Assembly (NCBI GenBank): GCA_947625015.1
Contig: CANQMR010000003.1
Span: 1-64,000, forward strand
Source of the DNA: an uncultured Lachnospiraceae bacterium
GTDB taxonomy: Bacteria; Bacillota; Clostridia; Lachnospirales; Lachnospiraceae
DNA length: 64,000 bases
Direction of reading: 5' to 3'
The position numbers were made by a program, and so were the translations under genes. Shown one piece after another: positions 15,555 through 23,315 of the stretch; within the stretch, counting starts at the first letter, position 1; every line of letters starts with the position of its first letter. Below the pieces are notes generated by a model. The model did no database searches. It was not told the origin of the DNA and worked only from the letters and a program-made list of their open reading frames with translations.

Positions 15555-16675
15555 TACTTGTATGTCTTGATTGTCTTGATGCCACTCCACTTACCGTATA
15601 CGGTCTTACCGTTTATCTTCTTGTAGCACCGTACCCTGATGTATGCTTTCTTTCCTTTGTAGTTGATACTGAAAGTCTTCTTTGTGCTTGAAGTCGTTGC
15701 TTTCTTAGCGCTCTTAAACTTCTTGTTCTTGGCAACCTGTACTTGGTACTTAATACTCTTTACTTTCTTTACCTTAGAAAACTTAACAGTAAGCTTTGTG
15801 TACTTGCCAGCTTTCTTTCTAGTAACCTTAACACCGGATACCTTAGTAGACTTGACTGTCTTGGACTCAGAAGAAGCTTTCTTTTCTTCTTTCTCTTCTT
15901 CTTCGTCTTCATCTTCCTCTTCGTCTTCATTCTTAGTGCCATTGCAATAAGTGGATTTATCTACTTTAACGAAATCTGGAGAATCTGGTTCCCAACCATC
16001 TACATCAGCTTCAACAGCAATTACTGGAACCTTCATAACTGCACTATAATTTGTCAGGGTTCTGGAATCCGTGGATAACTCCAAAATATCGGCTTTCTTA
16101 AAAGCAACAACTACTATGACATCGTTAATTACACCAATACCGATAGCAGTTGCATTAGGATAAGTTACAGCATGGTCAATTGTACCAGCTGCTATTTGGT
16201 CATTAAATATAGTTGAAATATCAAATGTTTGACCACCCCATGAATGACAATTCTCTTGTGCAGTAAATTTCAATCTACCGTTCTTAATATCCTGTGCAAC
16301 ATCCCCAGTACAATTATATAACCCAAGGATACTAGCTGTCTCTGCACCAGTAAAATCGCCTCCGTCACCTTTTCTCCAAGGACTAGTGTGTGACATTTTT
16401 ACATTACACTCTAAAGCACGTTGCATAGCAAGACGCATACAATAGTCGTTAGTGGGAACTCTGTCCAAGCCATTCTCTTCACGATAATCATTAACCAAGT
16501 CAAAAAACTTATAAGCATCAGTGTAATCATAAGCAGCATTAACTGTGGCCCAATAACACTTACTTGCATCAAAGCCACTGCCTTTAGTATAGTCTGGATT
16601 TTCGGCCGCGTGAGCACTACTACCTGCAGTTAAGACACCAAGTGCTACTCCAACCATTAATAATAATTTTTTCAT
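15554..16675 (-). CDS. Secreted CAP-domain protein with acidic linker and C-terminal Fn3-like domain
   Basis: The 373-residue product begins with a signal peptide (MKKLLLMVGVALGVLTAG then an AHA-type cleavage site near residue 24). A CAP/SCP-like domain follows (about 50-200) with FDLVNDYREENGLDRVP, MSHTSP and QENCHSWGG. Residues about 250-275 are a run of Glu/Asp and Lys, and the last 95 residues form a lysine-rich beta-sandwich of the Fn3-like kind common in gut Firmicute surface proteins. AAGGAGG stands before the ATG. The gene is visibly richer in A+T than its housekeeping neighbours, with many TTA, AAA and ACT codons, which suggests a separate origin. The role of CAP domains in bacteria is mostly unknown. 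Confidence 0.8.
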   Translation of the reverse strand: MKKLLLMVGVALGVLTAGSSAHAAENPDYTKGSGFDASKCYWATVNAAYDYTDAYKFFDLVNDYREENGLDRVPTNDYCMRLAMQRALECNVKMSHTSPWRKGDGGDFTGAETASILGLYNCTGDVAQDIKNGRLKFTAQENCHSWGGQTFDISTIFNDQIAAGTIDHAVTYPNATAIGIGVINDVIVVVAFKKADILELSTDSRTLTNYSAVMKVPVIAVEADVDGWEPDSPDFVKVDKSTYCNGTKNEDEEEDEDEEEEKEEKKASSESKTVKSTKVSGVKVTRKKAGKYTKLTVKFSKVKKVKSIKYQVQVAKNKKFKSAKKATTSSTKKTFSINYKGKKAYIRVRCYKKINGKTVYGKWSGIKTIKTYK

Positions 16676-16698
16676 GATAATTTCCTCCTTTTAGGAAA

Positions 16699-16729
16699 AG
16701 ACAAGATGACCTTTTACAGTCACCCTGTC
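16699..16729 (-). promoter_or_regulatory. 5'-leader hairpin of the CAP-domain gene
   Basis: GACAGGGTGAC pairs along 11 positions with GTCATCTTGTC (two G-U pairs), followed by TTTTCC and then the ribosome site. It could be an attenuator or message stabiliser; it is too short of T residues for a confident terminator. Confidence 0.35.
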
Positions 16730-16846
16730 TGTTTTATTCTTCTACCTTATTATGAATACACAAACTATACTATCAGGTTTTCAGAATCGTCCTAACTTGC
16801 GGTATAAAGTGTCTTAAATACAATCGTAGACTGACTTAATCTTTGC

Positions 16847-17566
16847 TCACTTAATCGCAACTACTGGCTTTTCTTTATTACCAGTTAATAAGAATACAGG
16901 TAATTGCCAGTAATCTGCAAAAACAGCAACACCATTATGATCTTCACCAAAAAATTCAGCAGCATATGTACCATCTATTAAGACACCAACTGGTTTACAC
17001 CGTTCTAGGAGAAGCAATTCTCCTCTACTTAGCATATTCTCCAAATCGAAAATACCATTATCATAATGAGTAGAATACTCTAAAGTATATTTATCTGGAA
17101 GCTCATTGTACCAAAATAACTTATCCAAAGACCAAGTTAACATTTTACTAGGTCTCCCGATTAATGGATTAGTATCATCTGTTGCTATGCCTAAAACATC
17201 TTCTGGTTCTGGATTAAAGATTAGCATAATTGAACGCTCATACTGTTGACACCATTGCGGATTCTTTAAATCCAGTATACTTGCACTGAATAACGGCTTT
17301 AGCTTATTACTACAATACTTCAATGTAGCTACAGTGCTTACACACAGATACTGACCATCAATATCAGTCTTATTCACACTAGCTAAAGACCACTGACTAA
17401 TCGCGTATTGTCTAATGAACTTATCTAAGCCGTATAGGCTGTATATGAAGATATGTAATGGTTCAATACGTCTGGCAATTGCTCCCTTTTGTAAACGATG
17501 TATAACAGCCACCCTTGTCATTATAACAGATATCCGGCAACTTTCAAACCTTTCTTTTAAAACCAT
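16847..17566 (-). CDS. Unrecognised protein in the AT-rich patch
   Basis: The frame gives 239 residues with no recognised family, no signal peptide and no clear membrane helix. It contains scattered Cys and Trp, and the C-terminal part (EFFGEDHNGVAVFADYWQLP) looks like a folded globular domain. No good ribosome site precedes the first ATG. A consensus-like promoter (TTGAAA, 16 nt, TATAAT) lies inside the first 16 codons, so the true start may be later, or the 5' end may be degraded. Codon use is AT-rich like the CAP gene next to it. It may be a remnant of transferred DNA. Function is unknown. Confidence 0.5.
   Translation of the reverse strand: MVLKERFESCRISVIMTRVAVIHRLQKGAIARRIEPLHIFIYSLYGLDKFIRQYAISQWSLASVNKTDIDGQYLCVSTVATLKYCSNKLKPLFSASILDLKNPQWCQQYERSIMLIFNPEPEDVLGIATDDTNPLIGRPSKMLTWSLDKLFWYNELPDKYTLEYSTHYDNGIFDLENMLSRGELLLLERCKPVGVLIDGTYAAEFFGEDHNGVAVFADYWQLPVFLLTGNKEKPVVAIK
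17515..17542 (-). promoter_or_regulatory. Promoter-like sequence within the unknown gene's 5' end
   Basis: TTGAAA and TATAAT on the minus strand are separated by 16 nt, just before the second in-frame ATG of the unrecognised gene. If real it would make the first ATG untranslated and point to a shorter product. Confidence 0.45.
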
Positions 17567-17578
17567 TTATCATTTATC

Positions 17579-17612
17579 AAAAAGCGGAAGTCTCCTCGCC
17601 GAAAACTTCCGC
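17579..17612 (-). terminator. Terminator of the sigma/DUF4179 operon
   Basis: GCGGAAGT (17612-17605) pairs with ACTTCCGC (17591-17584), followed by TTTTT. It lies 17 nt after the DUF4179 gene. Confidence 0.8.
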
Positions 17613-17628
17613 CTGTTCCTATGTTTTT

Positions 17629-18891
17629 CTACTTCTCCGCACCCTCAGACAAGGGAATTATACAATCTCCGATTTGAACTTCTCTTACCTGATTCATTTC
17701 TAAATAACCTATATAATTCTCATTGATAACATAACAATCATCGGTTTCCGAAATCAATCCGGAAGAATTAGCAGGCCGAAACTGCGTTCCATCATCAAGC
17801 TTTATCTGTATATTATCCCATGGACCGACAATCTGATGCGTTTTATCTTTAGTCCATTCCCAGAAATCAATATATTCTCCCTGATAGGTGCCATTTTCAA
17901 TCTGCTCATAGGCCGCCTCTTTTTCCTGCGGCGTCCATGCTTTTGCAACTGCCAAAGGAACGCCCCAATCTCCTCTCCACTCCGCGCTCTCGTAATTTGT
18001 CAGAAAATCCTCACCTGCATGGGATACCAGATATACCTGGCCATCCATCAGTCCCTGCCCGTCTGCCGACGCTTTGTCAATCGAGATAGAAATGCCGGTA
18101 GGCGTTATCTTAATTTCATGCAGTTTCAATGTCTTGCCGTATATGCTATATTCCTTATCAAATACATAGGCTTTTTCTGTTGTATCTGCGCTGACTTTAA
18201 AACTTAGCTCCCAGTCTCCTTCCACAACCTTATCCGGACTGGTCTGGCTGTTGCCGACAAAATTATGAATCTTTAAATGAACCGTATCCCCTTCTAATTC
18301 GCCGTTTCCCACAGTAGAATAGATACTGTAAATCTCATAATCCGGTCCTTCCTGTCCATCCCGTTCCTCTACAAACGCCGTCTTCATTCCCTCTCCCGTA
18401 TAGTAATTTTCCATGCTGCCACCGCCGGAAAATTCCTGGCAACGATCATAAGAAATTTCAAAATCGGGGTTTACATCCACAAGCCCGTCCGCAATCTCCT
18501 CATTTTCTGCCTGAATCTTCAGATATATCTGTAAATGGGAACCTGACGCAACGGACTGCAATACCTGAACCGTAATCCCATTATCCTTAGCGGCTGCCAA
18601 AACAGGAGCAGCTAAGCCGTCGGCAATGGTTTTTTCCTGCACAGGCTCATTATCCGCCAGATTATACTGTTGCGCCACATATTTATCCCACAGCTTTACT
18701 TTTCCTGCGGCGATAATTCCCAGACATAATATAAAGCAGACTGCCGCCGGAACCATTCTTTTAACTGAAATATATCTGTTATTCTTCCGGGATTTTCTGT
18801 ATCTGCCTTTCTCTAATACCCGTTGCTGCATAGCTTTTGTAAATTTTATTTCTCTCATGCCGCTGTCTATGGCCCGCTTCACTTCATTCAT
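17629..18891 (-). CDS. DUF4179-type membrane protein, probable anti-sigma partner
   Basis: The 420-residue product has a charged N-terminus of about 45 residues, one membrane helix (about 47-66, MVPAAVCFILCLGIIAAG) and a large extracellular part rich in Asp, Glu and aromatic residues, matching the DUF4179 arrangement. It overlaps the sigma factor gene by 8 bp, so translation is coupled. Proteins with this layout next to ECF sigma factors commonly hold the sigma factor at the membrane through the short cytoplasmic part and respond to an envelope signal; that role is inferred here from position and topology. Confidence 0.75.
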   Translation of the reverse strand: MNEVKRAIDSGMREIKFTKAMQQRVLEKGRYRKSRKNNRYISVKRMVPAAVCFILCLGIIAAGKVKLWDKYVAQQYNLADNEPVQEKTIADGLAAPVLAAAKDNGITVQVLQSVASGSHLQIYLKIQAENEEIADGLVDVNPDFEISYDRCQEFSGGGSMENYYTGEGMKTAFVEERDGQEGPDYEIYSIYSTVGNGELEGDTVHLKIHNFVGNSQTSPDKVVEGDWELSFKVSADTTEKAYVFDKEYSIYGKTLKLHEIKITPTGISISIDKASADGQGLMDGQVYLVSHAGEDFLTNYESAEWRGDWGVPLAVAKAWTPQEKEAAYEQIENGTYQGEYIDFWEWTKDKTHQIVGPWDNIQIKLDDGTQFRPANSSGLISETDDCYVINENYIGYLEMNQVREVQIGDCIIPLSEGAEK

Positions 18892-19396
18892 AACAAAGCA
18901 CCTCCTTAAGCTCCGGTTTTAATTTGTTTCTTGCCCTTACCAATCTGGCTTTTACGGCAGACTCCTTTTCCCCGATTACTTCCGCAATCTCTGTTATTGT
19001 CAATTCCTGATAATAATAGAGTAAAATCACCTCTTTATATTTGGGCGGTAATTTTCCAATTTCCTCTAATATCATCTCTCGTTCTAAAAAGGAATCCTCA
19101 TATTCATCTGTCCGGATCTCTCCTATCTCCGTCCGGGAACGGTTTTTCCACCAACGGGTCCGCATCTGGTTCCTGCACAGGTTAATTGCAATCTGCAAAA
19201 TCCAGGTTTTCAGTGAGGATCGGTTATTGAAATCTCCATAATGCTGATACACACGAAGAAAGGTTTCCTGCGCCATATCCTCCGCCAGCTGGTAATCCCG
19301 TAAATAGATACAGCACATCCGAAGAACGCTGTCGCCGTATTCATTCATCAAAACAGTAAGCCGTTTCTCCATATCCTGCTCGGTATTTTGCTCCAT
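18884..19396 (-). CDS. ECF RNA polymerase sigma factor
   Basis: The 170-residue protein has sigma region 2 (DYQLAEDMAQETFLRVYQHY, including the DMAQETF core) and region 4 (LPPKYKEVILLYYYQELTI then the EIAEVIGEKESAVKARLVRAR helix-turn-helix), with no region 1 or 3, as in extracytoplasmic-function sigma factors. A GGAGG-type site precedes the ATG. It is cotranscribed with the DUF4179 partner, which starts within its last codons. A likely own promoter with ECF-type elements lies just upstream, which indicates autoregulation. Confidence 0.92.
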   Translation of the reverse strand: MEQNTEQDMEKRLTVLMNEYGDSVLRMCCIYLRDYQLAEDMAQETFLRVYQHYGDFNNRSSLKTWILQIAINLCRNQMRTRWWKNRSRTEIGEIRTDEYEDSFLEREMILEEIGKLPPKYKEVILLYYYQELTITEIAEVIGEKESAVKARLVRARNKLKPELKEVLCYE

Positions 19397-19417
19397 TTCC
19401 CCAACCTCCTTTCACCT

Positions 19418-19448
19418 GTTAGACACCAAAACCGGAAAAAAAGTTACA
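19418..19448 (-). promoter_or_regulatory. ECF-type promoter of the sigma factor operon
   Basis: TGTAAC with a following T-run (19448-19443 and on) and TGTCTAAC (19425-19418) are separated by 17 nt. An AAC-containing -35 and a GTC-containing -10 are typical of ECF sigma targets, so the operon is probably read by its own sigma factor. Confidence 0.6.
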
Positions 19449-19484
19449 TTCTGCTATAAAAAATCCAAAATAACAACCCGTCGC

Positions 19485-19515
19485 CCAAAAAAACAGCAGG
19501 GTTTCCCCTGCTGTT
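19485..19515 (-). terminator. Terminator of the aconitase-family gene
   Basis: AACAGCAGGG (19515-19506) pairs with CCCTGCTGTT (19501-19492), followed by a run of seven T. It lies 20 nt after the stop codon. Confidence 0.9.
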
Positions 19516-19534
19516 CCACCTGTATCGGTTATCT

Positions 19535-21817
19535 CTATCTGCGGTTATAATTAATCAGGCAGCCCTTTAAGATAATTTCCCTCTCATCATCAGTCAAATC
19601 CCCTAAATGGAAGGTCAGCTCCTTCATCTCCTTATTCACCACATACGCCTTAATATCATCATTCTTCTCCTTGATGGCCTTAACGATATCCGGTATAAAG
19701 ATATAATCGTCAATCTCAAAGTCATAATCCTCCGGCATCAGGAAAGGGAGCATACCCCAGTTAATCAAATTAGAACGGTATCTCTTCGTGGCATATTCTT
19801 TGGCAATATTAGCCCAGCCGCCCAATACCTTCTGACAGGAGGCCGCCTGTTCCCTGGCAGAACCGTCTCCCGGCTTTACTGCAAATATGGTAGAGCCCAC
19901 GCCGGTATTGGTATGATGAACCTCCGGGAACTTCGCCTTAATGGTCTTCATAATCGGTTTCCAATCCGGCGCCATATCACAGATGCACTTATCCTGCTCT
20001 CTTTCCTTCTCGATTACCTGAATGGCCTTTGCTCTTCCGACATATTCCGGGTCCTTACGGGACAGGGTAAACTCTGCCAGTCCTAAAGGATTGGAGCGGT
20101 AAGAAGAAGTCTCTCCGGAAGGAATCAACTCATCTGTGGTCGTAACCGGATCATGGATTACCGACGCCACCTTTAACAACAGATTATCCGTAAGGGCAAC
20201 CATGGAAGGCCAGTCCTTAATATTGGGGCCAAACTTAATCTCCACACTGGGATCTGCCTTTCCAACCCCGTTATAAATCCGGTTCTCATAGATCGTCTTA
20301 TCAAAGTAATACTTCGGATTGGTATATTTCACATCCATATCCGTTGCCGCCGTCAGATATCCCTTATTGGCTGCCGTAGCCGCAATAGAACGGGCATCCA
20401 TCAATGCCACAGAAGAAATCTGTCCATTCTGTACCTTAGAGCCTTCCCGGTTCGGGAAATTTCTGGTAGAGTGCCGGATAGAAAACGCATTATTCGCAGG
20501 GGTATCTCCCGCGCCAAAGCAGGGGCCGCAGAATGCTGTCTTGACAATGGCACCGGTTGCCATCAAGTCCGCTAATCTGCCGTTCTTCGCCAGCTCCATA
20601 TAAATCGGGGTAGAAGCCGGATATACGCTTAAGGTAAATTCGTCTGCTCCTATGCTGGCTCCTTTTAATATATCTGCCGCCGCGCAGATATTCTCAAAAC
20701 CGCCTCCGGCACAGCCTGCAATGATTCCCTGATCCACATAAAGTCTGCCGTCGCGTACCTTATCTTTCAATGTAAAGTCCACCTTGCCGTCTAAGCTTAC
20801 CAGCGCCCTTTTCTCACAGTCTTCCAAAATATCCATCAGATTGGCATTCAGTTCCTCAATGGTATAGGTGTTGCTGGGGTGGAACGGCATGGCAATCATA
20901 GGCTTTACCTTGCTCAAATCTACATAAACCACGCCGTCATAGTAGGCAACCTCTCCCGGATTCAGCTCCTTGTAGGCTTCCCCTCTTCCATGAATATCAT
21001 AGAATTCCTTTACCTTATCATCAGTCTTCCAGATAGAGGAAAGGCAGGTCGTCTCTGTCGTCATTACATCAATGCCAATCCGGTAATCTGCGCTTAAATG
21101 CTCTACACCGGGACCAACAAATTCCATTACCTTATTCTTTACATAGCCGTTGCCAAAGACAGCTCCGATAATTGCCAGAGCCACATCCTGAGGGCCAACC
21201 CCGTCCTCCGGTTTCCCATCCAGATAGATTGCCACAACACCCGGCATATTCACATCATAGGTCTGGCTAAGAAGCTGCTTTACCAATTCTCCGCCGCCTT
21301 CTCCAACCGCCATGGTGCCAAGAGCGCCGTACCGGGTATGGGAATCCGAACCTAAGATCATCGCGCCGCACTCCGCTAACATCTCCCTTGCATACTGATG
21401 AATTACTGCCTGATGAGGAGGCACATATACACCGCCATACCTCTTGGCGCAGGAAAGTCCAAACATATGGTCATCCTCATTGATGGTTCCCCCGACTGCG
21501 CATAGCGAATTATGGCAGTTTGTCAACACATAAGGAATCGGGAATTTCTCTAAGCCGGATGCTCTCGCCGTCTGGATAATCCCCACAAAGGTAATATCAT
21601 GTGAGGTCAATTTATCAAATTTAATCTGGAGCTTATCCATGCTGTCTGATGTATTATGCGCCTTTAAAATATGATAAGCCATCGTATTCTTAGCAGCCTC
21701 TTCCTTCGATACCGCCTGTCCCTTCATGCTCTGCAATATCTTCTCCTGCTCCGGTCCATCCTCAATAATCTTAGCGCCATCTACTAAATATGCGCCGCCT
21801 TCATACAATTTAACCAC
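19535..21817 (-). CDS. Aconitase-family hydratase
   Basis: The 760-residue product has the aconitase/homoaconitase fold with [4Fe-4S] ligands: [14 protein letters not shown] (two Cys) and an earlier Cys in IIAGCAGGG. The substrate-binding [19 protein letters not shown] stretch and a C-terminal swivel domain (about 580-760) are present. Length and the unusual N-terminus are closer to the YbhJ-like 750-residue hydratases than to the 640- or 890-residue aconitases. It may isomerise citrate or act on a related dicarboxylate or tricarboxylate; the sequence does not decide. It is transcribed alone, with no citrate synthase or isocitrate dehydrogenase near it in the window. Confidence 0.85.
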   Translation of the reverse strand: MVKLYEGGAYLVDGAKIIEDGPEQEKILQSMKGQAVSKEEAAKNTMAYHILKAHNTSDSMDKLQIKFDKLTSHDITFVGIIQTARASGLEKFPIPYVLTNCHNSLCAVGGTINEDDHMFGLSCAKRYGGVYVPPHQAVIHQYAREMLAECGAMILGSDSHTRYGALGTMAVGEGGGELVKQLLSQTYDVNMPGVVAIYLDGKPEDGVGPQDVALAIIGAVFGNGYVKNKVMEFVGPGVEHLSADYRIGIDVMTTETTCLSSIWKTDDKVKEFYDIHGRGEAYKELNPGEVAYYDGVVYVDLSKVKPMIAMPFHPSNTYTIEELNANLMDILEDCEKRALVSLDGKVDFTLKDKVRDGRLYVDQGIIAGCAGGGFENICAAADILKGASIGADEFTLSVYPASTPIYMELAKNGRLADLMATGAIVKTAFCGPCFGAGDTPANNAFSIRHSTRNFPNREGSKVQNGQISSVALMDARSIAATAANKGYLTAATDMDVKYTNPKYYFDKTIYENRIYNGVGKADPSVEIKFGPNIKDWPSMVALTDNLLLKVASVIHDPVTTTDELIPSGETSSYRSNPLGLAEFTLSRKDPEYVGRAKAIQVIEKEREQDKCICDMAPDWKPIMKTIKAKFPEVHHTNTGVGSTIFAVKPGDGSAREQAASCQKVLGGWANIAKEYATKRYRSNLINWGMLPFLMPEDYDFEIDDYIFIPDIVKAIKEKNDDIKAYVVNKEMKELTFHLGDLTDDEREIILKGCLINYNRR

Positions 21818-21918
21818 TTTATATCCTCCTTCTTCCCTGTAAAATTATCGTATCACCGACAATCATTGTAGCATAAGACCCTGAACTTTTCAAATTATTT
21901 GCAATAAGCCCGGCTTAA

Positions 21919-22767
21919 TTATGGAAAGCGATAAGAGGTCTTTGCCCTGTATAAAGAAGGATAATTCCGGGATTTCACAGGAATATGACGAGGAAAATCC
22001 TTGTCCGACTTTAAAAAATACCGATATCGGTCCCTGCCGGAATCATCCCATGTAACATCGACATTGTACCAGTACTTTCCAATCTTTACCATATTCCAGG
22101 CATGATTAGCCCCTTTTACATAGACGCAGGGAATATCCATCTCCTGCAAAAGTCTCTGATAAGCCAGCGCATATGCCATACAAAGCCCCTTTCCCCTGAT
22201 AAATGCATAATACGGATTATAATACCGCTTGTCATACTGCATATGGTCGATTAAATAGTCATGCGCTTTCCTTGCCCGCACAGCCCTGCTGCCGGACTTA
22301 AACCGCCTGGCCAGACGCTTCACCTTTGCATCAATCTTCTTTTCCTGCGCCTTAGTCGTCATATAATTAAACTGAAAGGTCACATATTGTTCTGTCTTCC
22401 CGCCTACTGTTATACAGCTTCCCGACAAAACTCCTGTTATGTACCCATCCCTGACTGCCAGCTTATCCAAAAAAGACTGACAGGTCTCAGACTGCCTTCC
22501 ATACTCTGCAAAATCCCGTCCAATCCCGGGATAATAAAAAGAAAAACAGGACTGATGCTTCTTCATACCGGAAATCAAATGCCTTATCATCTGTCTCTCA
22601 TTCTTTACCCTCACCACCTCCCCGGGCAGTTCCCGGGCTTCCTCCGCGGCGGCCCGAACCGGACAGCCGCTTACGGTAACGAAGCAGCAGGCTGCAAGTA
22701 ACACCCATAATATACAAAATCTCCGTCTCCCGTATCCTTTCTCTGTTCTGGTCATCTTTGCTGACAT
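21919..22767 (-). CDS. Exported transglutaminase-like (papain-fold) protein
   Basis: The 282-residue product has a hydrophobic N-terminus (about residues 15-40) ending in VSGC, so it may be a lipoprotein or simply secreted. The C-terminal half is a transglutaminase-like core with the catalytic triad in place: Cys in GKGLCMAYA, His in GANHAWNMV and Asp in VDVTWDD. Members of this group are thought to be cysteine proteases or cross-linkers at the cell surface. The start at 22767 has GGAGG 8 nt upstream; 22782 is a weaker alternative. An inverted repeat covers its promoter, and an XRE regulator is divergently transcribed. Confidence 0.82.
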   Translation of the reverse strand: MSAKMTRTEKGYGRRRFCILWVLLAACCFVTVSGCPVRAAAEEARELPGEVVRVKNERQMIRHLISGMKKHQSCFSFYYPGIGRDFAEYGRQSETCQSFLDKLAVRDGYITGVLSGSCITVGGKTEQYVTFQFNYMTTKAQEKKIDAKVKRLARRFKSGSRAVRARKAHDYLIDHMQYDKRYYNPYYAFIRGKGLCMAYALAYQRLLQEMDIPCVYVKGANHAWNMVKIGKYWYNVDVTWDDSGRDRYRYFLKSDKDFPRHIPVKSRNYPSLYRAKTSYRFP

Positions 22768-22799
22768 AATACATACCTCCATTCCTATAAGCTATGTAT

Positions 22800-22827
22800 A
22801 TCATAGCATATATGCTGTCCCATTAAA
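22800..22827 (-). promoter_or_regulatory. Probable promoter of the transglutaminase-like gene
   Basis: TTTAAT (22827-22822) and TATGAT (22805-22800) are separated by 16 nt. The spacer and -35 are covered by the inverted repeat at 22806-22841. Confidence 0.45.
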
Positions 22828-22841
22828 CGGACAGTATATGC
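22806..22841. promoter_or_regulatory. Inverted repeat, candidate operator
   Basis: gcatatatgctgtcc (22806-22820) and ggacagtatatgc (22829-22841) are complementary apart from a two-base bulge, with an 8-nt spacer. It lies between the divergent transglutaminase-like and XRE genes and overlaps the minus-strand promoter. A DNA-binding dimer, perhaps the XRE protein, could bind here. Confidence 0.5.
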
Positions 22842-22898
22842 ATCTGCATGAAAAAATGCCCGCAGTCAAATTTTTTTTAAAGATACCCTGAGATTTTA

Positions 22899-22927
22899 TT
22901 GACATGAAAAAACAGTTACTATAAGAT
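22899..22927 (+). promoter_or_regulatory. Promoter of the XRE regulator gene
   Basis: TTGACA (22899-22904) and TAAGAT (22922-22927) are separated by 17 nt, about 44 nt before the start codon. Confidence 0.7.
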
Positions 22928-22970
22928 ATAGATATAAAAATTAAAATGAATACAGAAACGGGGTATAACT

Positions 22971-23315
22971 ATGAACAATCCAAATCTCGGAAGAATGCTA
23001 CGCTACTACCGGAAAGCGCGCAACCTGTCTGTGAATCAGGTTGTTGAAAAATTGAGAACCGATTATGATATTTCCATTTCGCCAAAGACTGTCTACGGCT
23101 GGGAGAACAGCCAGAATCAGCCCTCTGCCGACACGCTTTTAGTGCTTTGCAAAATGTACCGCATCGGCAATATTCTGGACTCTTTAGGCTATGAAGGCGT
23201 CCCGGAGCAAGCTCCCCTAATCCTGACGGCAGAAGAGCGGGAACTGGTATTAAAATACCGCTCCCACAAATATTTCAATTCTGCGATCCGCAAGCTTTTG
23301 GACATTGAGGAGTAA
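22971..23315 (+). CDS. XRE-type helix-turn-helix regulator
   Basis: The 114-residue product has a Cro/CI-type DNA-binding domain in the first 70 residues (LGRMLRYYRKARNLSVNQVV, then SPKTVYGWENSQNQPSADTL) and a short C-terminal helical tail. Such proteins usually repress neighbouring genes or respond to stress; the target is unknown. Its 3' end overlaps the convergent aminopeptidase gene by 41 bp. The candidate operator upstream makes self-control or control of the divergent transglutaminase-like gene plausible. Confidence 0.88.
   Translation: MNNPNLGRMLRYYRKARNLSVNQVVEKLRTDYDISISPKTVYGWENSQNQPSADTLLVLCKMYRIGNILDSLGYEGVPEQAPLILTAEERELVLKYRSHKYFNSAIRKLLDIEE

Noticed and set aside
15663-15950. 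Plus-strand Ser/Phe-rich frame opposite the CAP gene
   Set aside because: It mirrors the acidic/Lys-rich linker of the minus-strand gene and has no independent support.
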